64,000 nucleotides of DNA from CBDCFV01 sp963664625 (GTDB lineage: Bacteria > Chloroflexota > Dehalococcoidia > Lucifugimonadales > UBA3495), in NCBI GenBank assembly GCA_963664625.1, contig OY761541.1, positions 3,100,001-3,164,000 on the forward strand. Direction: 5' to 3'. This document shows positions 58,558 through 64,000 of this stretch, piece by piece (the stretch's first letter is position 1; each line of letters opens with the position of its first letter). A model generated the notes under the pieces. The model did not search any database, was not told the origin of the DNA, and saw nothing but the letters and a program-made list of their open reading frames with translations. The position numbers and the translations under genes are program-made.

Positions 58558-58613
58558 AGCCGCAACGGAACGTCACCCCCGCGAAGGCGGGGGCAGGTCC
58601 GTTGCGGCTGTTT
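58558..58613 (-). terminator. compound hairpin between the His-rich gene and the CDF gene, with dRS3-like copy 14
   Basis: An outer 12-bp stem, AGCCGCAACGGA (58558-58569) with TCCGTTGCGGCT (58598-58609), encloses an inner CCCCCGCGAAGGCGGGGG (58576-58593), a GC-richer variant of the palindromic repeat. GTTTT follows on the plus side. It lies just past the stop of the CDF gene and probably ends its transcript. Confidence 0.65.
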
Positions 58614-58623
58614 TCAGGCCCGT

Positions 58624-59868
58624 CTAGCGGGACAGGGCCAGCAAGTGTCCTACGTGGTGGTCTTCGGTGCACCCTTCCAGCGACTTCTCCAACTGCACGG
58701 TAACGTGGTTTATCCCGTACTCGTTGTGCAACAGGTCCTGCATTCTTACAGTCAACTGGTCGATATCACCTTGGTAAGACGGGTCCATCAGTACGTGGGC
58801 AGTAAAGGCTTCATTTCCCGACGTTATGGTCCAGACGTGTACGTCGTGGATTAAGGTTACGCCTTCCATGTCCTCCAGGTCGCTGCACAATTTATATACG
58901 TCGATGTGCTGCGGGGATCCTTCCAGCAGCACGTTCAATATGCTGACGATCAACTTCCTGGTGTTGTAAACAATAAGCAGCGCGATAATGACACTGAGAA
59001 TCGGGTCTGCTATGTGCCACTCAAAGGCCATTATCAGTATGGCTGACGCAATAACCCCTACGGACCCCAGCAGGTCCGCCAGCACGTGCTGGAAGGCTCC
59101 CTCTACGTTCAGGCTTTCCCCCGACGACCGGTGAAGCACCCAAGCGGCGGCGAGGTTAATCAAAAACCCGCCTATGCCGACTATCAGCACCGGCAGCCCT
59201 ACTACGTCAACCTCTTCCCTGAACATCCGGTGATAGGCCTCAAAGCATATCCAGCCGGCTATGAGCCACAGGGCGAAGGTATTGGCCAACGCAGCCAGTA
59301 TTTCGGTCCGGTGATACCCGAAAGTGCGCTCGACGGAGGCCTCTTTCTGGGCGATCCACATGGCTACCAAGGCCATGATTATCGCCGCCGCGTCGGTGAG
59401 CATGTGACCGGCGTCGGCCAATAGCGCCAGGCTTCCCGACATGATGCCACCGATTACCTCGGCGACCATGTAGGTCGAGATCAGCGTCAGGGCGAAGATC
59501 AGGCTGCGCTTGCTGGCTCCCCGCAAGTCGTGGGCATGATCATGGTGTCCATGCCCGTGGCCGCTGTGGTCATGCCCCGAATGATCGTCATGATCATCGT
59601 GGTCGCCGTGCCCGTGGCCCGCGTGGTCATGCTCCGAATGGTCGTCGTGATCATCGTGGCCGCGACCGCCGTGGTCATGCTCCGAATGATCGTCGTGGCC
59701 GCCATGCCCGTGGCCTGCGTGGCCATGTTCCGAATGGTCGTCATGATCATCATGGCCGTCGTGGCCATGTCCCGCGTGGTCGTGCCCCGAATGGTCGTGG
59801 CTGGAACCGGTAGACCCCATAGGCTGGGACTCTCCTTGATGAGCCTCGCGGCGATCATCCTCGGTCAT
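58624..59868 (-). CDS. CDF-family metal exporter with a long His/Asp-rich N-terminal tail
   Basis: A 414-residue cation diffusion facilitator that exports divalent metals such as zinc, cobalt or cadmium against protons. The membrane part has the site motifs LADAGHMLTDAA and FQHVLADLLGS (the HxxxD metal site), and the C-terminal cytoplasmic domain begins near SILNVLLEGSP. Residues about 20-120 are a low-complexity tail with dozens of His and Asp in the pattern HDDHSEHDHAGHGH, far longer than in most CDF proteins. ATG 59868 with GGGGGTGGGG upstream is the start. The adjacent His/Cys-rich mini-protein suggests a shared metal-handling role. Confidence 0.92.
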   Translation of the reverse strand: MTEDDRREAHQGESQPMGSTGSSHDHSGHDHAGHGHDGHDDHDDHSEHGHAGHGHGGHDDHSEHDHGGRGHDDHDDHSEHDHAGHGHGDHDDHDDHSGHDHSGHGHGHHDHAHDLRGASKRSLIFALTLISTYMVAEVIGGIMSGSLALLADAGHMLTDAAAIIMALVAMWIAQKEASVERTFGYHRTEILAALANTFALWLIAGWICFEAYHRMFREEVDVVGLPVLIVGIGGFLINLAAAWVLHRSSGESLNVEGAFQHVLADLLGSVGVIASAILIMAFEWHIADPILSVIIALLIVYNTRKLIVSILNVLLEGSPQHIDVYKLCSDLEDMEGVTLIHDVHVWTITSGNEAFTAHVLMDPSYQGDIDQLTVRMQDLLHNEYGINHVTVQLEKSLEGCTEDHHVGHLLALSR

Positions 59869-60196
59869 ATCCCCACCCCCTTTGACTTGGCAAAGTATAA
59901 CATGCTGGACTCGCTGCACCCCCGAAAACTACTGGTAAAACGGGGCAATCACGTCTTAACTATAGATGCAATAAGACAAGTTAAGCCTGCTGTAGAATCA
60001 TCCGTCACTGCCATGAAAACAGGCCATTTTCATGTTCATACGTGGCCCCAAGGGACCATCCGTCATTCCCGTGAAAACGGGAATCCATGGGTCGCAGGGC
60101 ATAAAAAATTGCCGTTGGGAGGTAGTGTGGGTTCCTGCCCCGCCTTCGAGAAGGATAAATATAAAGGTCAATAAGGTTCAAGCACCCCGGTGGCGT
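59869..60196. other. 328-base intergenic region upstream of the CDF gene
   Basis: It contains a minus-strand extended -10 (TGTTATACT, complement of 59894-59902) for the CDF gene, a hairpin CATGAAAA/TTTTCATG at 60012-60034, and palindromic copy 15 at 60061. No gene is visible. The remaining bases before the Cache lipoprotein stop show nothing further. Confidence 0.45.
60061..60087. repeat. dRS3-like palindrome, copy 15
   Basis: A copy with the core ATTCCCGTGAAAACGGGAAT and a symmetric extension (CCATCCG...ATCCATGG). The loop differs (TGAAAA), but both arms are conserved. Confidence 0.85.
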
Positions 60197-61210
60197 CTAT
60201 TGCTCGTACCAGCCTGAAGCGAAGATGTAGCCGTCGTGAAGTACGGCGAAGGTATGCTTCTTGTGGTCCTCGCCGGTCTCAGGGTTGACGATCACGTATT
60301 CCACCCAACGCCCCGATTCGGTGGCCGCCAGTAAGTCGCCGCCGTAGAAGTAACCCGTGGGGTCCACCCGCAGGCTGGGGTTCCTATCTCTGAGGGCAGG
60401 ATTGTGGTGGGAAATGGTAACACCGCTTTCGACATCGATGATGAAGGCGTACCACTGGCCGTCTACGCTTTCGGGCGTGTTGTAGTAATCCACGGTATCT
60501 TCCAAGCCCACGGCGTTGTAGAGGTTGATGGCCTGTTGTACGAAAGCCCGGGTGTAGGCGGGGGCGTTGGTCTTGGCCGGGCCCTTTTCGTACCAACCGG
60601 AACCGAAGGTGATTCCGTCGTGTATTACCATCCAGGAATGTTTGGTCTCCACTGTGCCGGTTGCCAGGTTGGTGAAGGTGTAATCGAACCAAGCACCGTC
60701 CTCGTCGGCGGAAGCGGCGACTGCGGCGCCGGCGGGGTAGTTGTTGGGGCCGAGTATATCGTCAACTGGTTGACCGACGAGGGCGGGGTTGGCGTGGGCG
60801 ATCATGGTCCCGCTGTCGTCGGCTATGAAGACGTACCATTGTCCATCGACGCTTTCGGGGGTGTTGTAGTAGGCGACGGTTGAATCCAGTCCATCGGACT
60901 CATAACGCTTGATTGCCTGTATCGCAAAGTGCTTGGTGTATTCTTCAGGCATCCACTTGGGAGGCGCGGAGACATCGGACTTACCTTGCATCGGCTGTTG
61001 CCCGTCTGCATCCAAAGCGGCCGCTTTACCCGGTGGGCCGGCTGGCCCCACATCTCCTGCCGGACCCTGTGGCCCCGCCGGTCCCTGCTCCCCTGCCGGA
61101 CCTTGTGGACCGGGAGGTCCCTGTTCCCCCGCCGGACCGGCGCTGCCCTGGCAGGCCGCTATCAACGTTACAAGTAGAAAGACGGGTATCGCCATGAGAA
61201 AAGGTCGCAT
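60197..61210 (-). CDS. collagen-like lipoprotein with two Cache-type sensor domains
   Basis: A 337-residue lipoprotein. The signal peptide ends at LIAAC with Cys20 as the lipid anchor. Residues 22-60 are 13 uninterrupted Gly-X-Y triplets (GPAGEQGPPGPQGPAG type), predicted to form a short triple helix, so the protein is probably a trimer. Two tandem repeats follow (about 85-200 and 215-337), each with YNTPESVDGQWYxFI and a HDGxxFxSGWYE end, matching single-Cache ligand-binding folds. The layout suggests a surface sensor or binding protein on a collagen stalk; the ligand is unknown. No partner signalling gene is adjacent. Confidence 0.8.
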   Translation of the reverse strand: MRPFLMAIPVFLLVTLIAACQGSAGPAGEQGPPGPQGPAGEQGPAGPQGPAGDVGPAGPPGKAAALDADGQQPMQGKSDVSAPPKWMPEEYTKHFAIQAIKRYESDGLDSTVAYYNTPESVDGQWYVFIADDSGTMIAHANPALVGQPVDDILGPNNYPAGAAVAASADEDGAWFDYTFTNLATGTVETKHSWMVIHDGITFGSGWYEKGPAKTNAPAYTRAFVQQAINLYNAVGLEDTVDYYNTPESVDGQWYAFIIDVESGVTISHHNPALRDRNPSLRVDPTGYFYGGDLLAATESGRWVEYVIVNPETGEDHKKHTFAVLHDGYIFASGWYEQ

Positions 61211-61309
61211 GTACAGCCTCGTATATCGAGATATTGCCGGTACTCAGTTTAACAAATTCGATGGTCCGTTTCCCGATTCTTAGAGGAAGTCGCACGGTTT
61301 CGGGTTTGC

Positions 61310-61315
61310 TATACT
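61310..61315 (+). promoter_or_regulatory. extended -10 promoter of the class IV aminotransferase gene
   Basis: TATACT at 61310-61315 is preceded by TGC, an extended -10, and the start codon is only 18 bases further, behind AAAGGAGG. The 5' leader is thus very short. Confidence 0.55.
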
Positions 61316-61333
61316 GTCGCAAAGGAGGGTGAA

Positions 61334-62239
61334 ATGGCAGATTACATCGCGTATTTCAATGGCGATTGGGTACCCTTCAGCCAGGTCAAGATCGACCCCA
61401 TGGACCGGGGTTTCCTGGTGGGAGACGTGATCTTCGACGTGGCCCGCACCTTCAACGGCAAGAGCTTCCGCATGGAGCAGCACATTGACCGGCTTTACCG
61501 TTCTCTCAAGTACGTGCGTCTCGACCCTGGCCTGTCTCCCCGCGAGATGTACGACATCAGCGAGGAGGCAATCGCACGCAACGAGCACCTGCGAGAGGAA
61601 GTTGGGGACTTCACCATTACCCAGTTCATAACCCGGGGGCCGGGGAGTTGGTCCCGCGACGCCGGGCCTCCCACGGTTTGCGTCAAGATTGCTCCCGCCG
61701 CCTTCGGACGCTACGCGAAGCTGTTCAAGGATGGCGCGCACGGAGTAATCACCCGCACGCGGAGCTACCCGGTTGACGCCCTCGATCCCAAGGTGAAGCA
61801 CTATAGCCGCATGAATTTCAACCTGGCCGACCTGGAAGCGGCAGATGTCGACCCCGAGGGTTGGCCCATCCTCACCGACTCCGAAGGCAATCTGACGGAA
61901 GGGACGGGCTACAACGTGTTCCTGGTCACGGACGGGGTGATACGCACTCCCGGAGACAGGAACATCCTTCAGGGTATCTCCCGTGGGATGGTGTTCGATT
62001 TGGCGGAGCAGTTGGAAATCCCCTTGGTGGAGGAAGACCTTCAACCTTACGATATGTACACCGCCGACGAGGCGTTCTTCTCCAGCACCACTCCATGTGT
62101 TCTCCCGGTTACTGTCGTTGACAAGCGTCAAGTGGGCGACGGGCGGCCGGGGCCAATCGTACAGCAGTTGTTATCGGCGTGGAGCGAGTCGGTAGGCGTG
62201 GATATCATGGACCAGATGGAGCGGTTCGACCGGGAGTAG
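61334..62239 (+). CDS. class IV aminotransferase (branched-chain aminotransferase family)
   Basis: A 301-residue PLP enzyme of fold type IV. The catalytic lysine is probably Lys155 in DPKVKHYSRMN, and Glu189 in LTEGTGYNVFLV is the conserved cofactor-side residue. The family includes branched-chain aminotransferases, D-amino acid aminotransferases and aminodeoxychorismate lyases. The substrate loop does not clearly choose between them, so the reaction is left open; BCAT-like is the best guess. AGGAGGG lies before ATG 61334. It is a single-gene unit. Confidence 0.85.
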   Translation: MADYIAYFNGDWVPFSQVKIDPMDRGFLVGDVIFDVARTFNGKSFRMEQHIDRLYRSLKYVRLDPGLSPREMYDISEEAIARNEHLREEVGDFTITQFITRGPGSWSRDAGPPTVCVKIAPAAFGRYAKLFKDGAHGVITRTRSYPVDALDPKVKHYSRMNFNLADLEAADVDPEGWPILTDSEGNLTEGTGYNVFLVTDGVIRTPGDRNILQGISRGMVFDLAEQLEIPLVEEDLQPYDMYTADEAFFSSTTPCVLPVTVVDKRQVGDGRPGPIVQQLLSAWSESVGVDIMDQMERFDRE

Positions 62240-62334
62240 ACGTTCGGGATGACAATCGCGCCCTGTCTCAAACTCAATGGCGGAAAGGGTCGGAGCGGCG
62301 CTCGAGGAAGGGGATGGTACAGGACTGTAAATGG

Positions 62335-62406
62335 CTCCCGAGGCAGGATTCGAACCTGCGACCTAGCGGTTAACAGCCGCCCGCTCTACCGCTGAGCTAC
62401 TCGGGA
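62335..62406 (-). tRNA. tRNA-Asn (GTT)
   Basis: A 72-nt cloverleaf on the minus strand. The acceptor stem pairs TCCCGAG (62400-62406) with CTCGGGA (62336-62342), with G as discriminator; the D arm has AGCTCAGCGGTAGAGC, the anticodon loop is CTGTTAA with anticodon GTT, and the T arm has GGTTCGAATCC. No CCA is encoded. Its promoter is an extended -10 at 62447-62455 with a -35 17 bases upstream. Confidence 0.95.
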
Positions 62407-62446
62407 TCATGGTTAGGAGAAAGAAAACAGTAAAACGGCTGCATTG

Positions 62447-62475
62447 ATTGTAGCACTTCGCGTCTTTCCCCTCAA
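62447..62475 (-). promoter_or_regulatory. promoter of tRNA-Asn
   Basis: On the minus strand TTGAGG (62470-62475) and TACAAT (62447-62452) are 17 bases apart, and the -10 is extended as TGCTACAAT. Confidence 0.65.
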
Positions 62476-62760
62476 CTCAATGAAAACCACTCAATCACCC
62501 TGAGCAAGAATCCATCCTCTGGCCGTATCCGTATTTTTAAGGGAGAGGGAATCCCCCTCTAATTGGCCGTTCCTTCTCCCGCCGTGCGGGCGTCTCACCC
62601 CCGGGACGCCCGCAGTTGCGTTTCCGGGGACCTTGCTGTTTTCTGGTTCTCCGGTGCTCCCACCGCCAACTCACAGCAATCCATGTCCCTTTTTGACTCC
62701 CGATCATCCGTAAGGCTTGAAACACAGACCTTTATATACTTGAGTGGAGGTTTATAAGTT
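62476..62760. other. intergenic stretch between tRNA-Asn and dnaJ
   Basis: No gene is visible. It contains a 10-bp hairpin, TGCGGGCGTC (62585-62594) with GACGCCCGCA (62605-62614), and a smaller AGAGGG/CCCTCT stem near 62545. Just before the dnaJ promoter there is a CTTGAGT box at 62739-62745, a half-site like the HAIR element bound by HspR. Confidence 0.45.
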
Positions 62761-62785
62761 CCATAGTGAGTTAACGTTAATTTAC

Positions 62786-62824
62786 TTGACATGATATGGC
62801 GAAATATCTATAGTAACTATCAGC
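62786..62824 (+). promoter_or_regulatory. promoter of the dnaJ-hspR operon
   Basis: TTGACA at 62786-62791 and TATAGT at 62809-62814 are 17 bases apart, an almost ideal sigma-70 promoter. The perfect palindrome ATAGTAACTAT overlaps the -10 box and could be an operator. Confidence 0.8.
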
Positions 62825-62843
62825 AAATATGGAGTCGGTCGCT

Positions 62844-63719
62844 ATGGCTGATTACTATCGGACCCTCGAAGTTGGCAGGGAAGCCACTCAGCAAGAGATT
62901 CGCCAGGCCTACAGGCGTTTGGCCAGGCAATACCATCCCGACGTGAACAGCGGCGAAAAGGACACCGAGGAGAAGTTCAAGGAGATAAACGAGGCCTACG
63001 GTGTGCTGTCCGACCCAGAAAAACGCCGTTTGTACGACAAGTACGGGGATAACTGGGAACACTCGGAACGGATAGAAGAGGCCGCCAGGGCACGCCAAGC
63101 CGGCGGGTTCACTTGGTCCACTCGTGGCGGAGGAAGCCCGTTCTCCGACTACTCCTTCTCCGATATGGACCAGGACATCCTCTTTGATGACCTGTTCGCC
63201 AATCTCCGGAGCGAGCCGCGGCGGCCTCCTCCCACCGAGCACTCCGTGGAAATCACACTGGAGGAAGCATACCTGGGTACATCCAGACGGTACAACCTGC
63301 CCGATGGCAGGCGCGTTGAGGTGAAAATACCGCCCGGCGTGGACGACGGCTCCAGGGTCCATTTTTCTCCGGACGGCAGAGACCGCTACTTGGTTACCTC
63401 AATCCAGCCTCACCCAAGCCTCCGGCGGGAAGGGCGTGACCTGTTCATCGAGGTTGAAGTGCCGCTTGCGGACGCAATGCTGGGCGGCGATGTAAACGTG
63501 CAATCAATAAACGGACGGTTGGCCCTTACCCTGCCGCCGGAAACCCAGAACGGGCGCCGGTTCCGGCTGGCCGGACGCGGTATGCCGGTACTGAACAACC
63601 CCGAAGTTAAAGGCGACCTTTACGCCACTGTGAAGGTGGTCCTGCCCACAAACCTCAGCCCGGAGGAACAGGACATGTTCCAGCGGCTGAAGGACCTTCG
63701 GGCCAGCAAAGGAAGGTAG
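62844..63719 (+). CDS. DnaJ/CbpA-type co-chaperone
   Basis: A 291-residue J-domain protein. The J domain covers residues 3-65 with HPD at 31-33 (RQYHPDVN), which stimulates the ATPase of DnaK. The zinc-finger CxxCxGxG repeats of classical DnaJ are missing, so this is the CbpA (type B) class; residues ~130-285 are the two-lobed C-terminal substrate domain. ATG 62844 (MADYYRTLEV) with GGAG upstream is preferred; ATG 62829 adds five residues. Its close partner is the HspR regulator downstream, a pair usual in heat-shock operons, although DnaK and GrpE are not in the window. Confidence 0.92.
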   Translation: MADYYRTLEVGREATQQEIRQAYRRLARQYHPDVNSGEKDTEEKFKEINEAYGVLSDPEKRRLYDKYGDNWEHSERIEEAARARQAGGFTWSTRGGGSPFSDYSFSDMDQDILFDDLFANLRSEPRRPPPTEHSVEITLEEAYLGTSRRYNLPDGRRVEVKIPPGVDDGSRVHFSPDGRDRYLVTSIQPHPSLRREGRDLFIEVEVPLADAMLGGDVNVQSINGRLALTLPPETQNGRRFRLAGRGMPVLNNPEVKGDLYATVKVVLPTNLSPEEQDMFQRLKDLRASKGR

Positions 63720-63721
63720 AC

Positions 63722-64000
63722 ATGGCAACCGAACCCCAGTCCCGCGACGATCCCTGTTTTGTCATCAGCGTCGCCGCCCGGATGGTCGGCGTGCACGCTC
63801 AGACCCTTCGCTATTACGAGAGGGTCAACTTGATATGGCCTTCCCGCACCGTGGGAAGGCAACGGCTCTACTCCATAGCCGACATAGACCGGCTGCGGCG
63901 CATCAAGACCCTCACCGAAGACATGGGAGTCAACTTGGCGGGGGCTGAAGTGGCCCTGCGCCTGATGATGCGGATTGAGCAACTGGAGACGGAAAACAAA
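63722..64000 (+). CDS. hspR: MerR-family regulator, HspR-like (start only)
   Basis: The first 93 codons of a regulator run off the window edge. The frame contains the MerR helix-turn-helix (SVAARMVGVHAQTLRYYERVNLI, then PSRTVGRQRLYS) and the start of the dimer helix (EDMGVNLAGAEVALRLM). HspR represses heat-shock genes by binding inverted CTTGAGT elements together with DnaK. Two bases separate it from the dnaJ-type gene. Assignment to HspR rather than another MerR rests on this context and on the sequence VxVNLAGxEVxL, typical of HspR. Confidence 0.85.
   Translation, partial: MATEPQSRDDPCFVISVAARMVGVHAQTLRYYERVNLIWPSRTVGRQRLYSIADIDRLRRIKTLTEDMGVNLAGAEVALRLMMRIEQLETENK

Noticed and set aside
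402..60087. CRISPR array made of the palindromic repeats
   Set aside because: The copies are dispersed over 60 kb, vary in sequence, and have no regular spacers or cas genes.
62179..62373. A 64-codon frame ending WLPRQDSNLRPSG
   Set aside because: It is read across the tRNA-Asn gene on the opposite strand; the peptide is a common artefact of tRNA sequence.

Overview
The window is a GC-rich chromosomal stretch that looks like Chloroflexota, most likely a free-living Dehalococcoidia/SAR202-type lineage. This is inferred from gene content: a giant YYY-type (DUF2298) membrane glycosyltransferase, a nuo operon without nuoE/F/G, an anaerobic-type cobalamin cluster, a collagen-like lipoprotein and a dnaJ-hspR pair. 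No rRNA, prophage, transposase or CRISPR array is visible, so the assignment rests on protein families only.

Layout. 1-3.8 kb: potassium-uptake cluster (TrkH end, TrkA, universal stress protein, two more RCK proteins) followed by pheA. 3.9-9.3 kb: two small envelope/stress proteins and a 1,557-residue membrane glycosyltransferase, all on the minus strand. 9.4-24.2 kb: minus-strand central metabolism and respiration: gap, a small unknown, eno, a LOG-like protein, then nuoN-M-L-K-J-I-H-D-(two HicB-like genes)-C-B-A, transcribed from nuoA towards eno. 24.3-27.2 kb: a CinA-like/nucleotidyltransferase fusion, a flavin reductase and a vapBC module. 27.4-33.7 kb: a branched-chain amino-acid-type ABC importer (livJHMGF) and a PIG-L deacetylase. 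33.7-39.4 kb: ABC exporter, AI-2E-type permease, DUF1801, a lipoprotein and a YtxH protein. 39.5-47.8 kb: hemA-cbiC-cbiX-cbiD-cbiT-cobI-cobM-cbiG-cobJ, running from tetrapyrrole entry through corrin ring methylation. 47.9-57.9 kb: MFS exporter, SWIM protein, alaS-ruvX, nitrilase-family hydrolase, GH15 enzyme, Yip1-like protein and a methyltransferase. 58-60 kb: a metal-handling pair, a 79-residue His/Cys-rich protein and a CDF efflux pump with a long His/Asp tail. 60.2-64 kb: collagen-like Cache lipoprotein, class IV aminotransferase, tRNA-Asn, then dnaJ and the start of hspR.

The most unusual feature is a dispersed palindromic repeat family (core ATTCCC-N8-GGGAAT, like the neisserial dRS3 element). 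About 15 copies are scattered through the window, some preceded by 18-nt half-unit arrays, some nested in larger inverted-repeat (MITE-like) elements. At least four copies lie inside genes without breaking the frame: enolase, the DUF2298 glycosyltransferase (two copies) and LivH. They add extra peptides such as DSRLRGND to these proteins. Two other palindromic repeat families occur between genes. Other points worth attention are the His/Cys-rich mini-protein, the HicB-like pair inside the nuo operon, the CinA/nucleotidyltransferase fusion and a long hairpin with a G-free loop after pheA.
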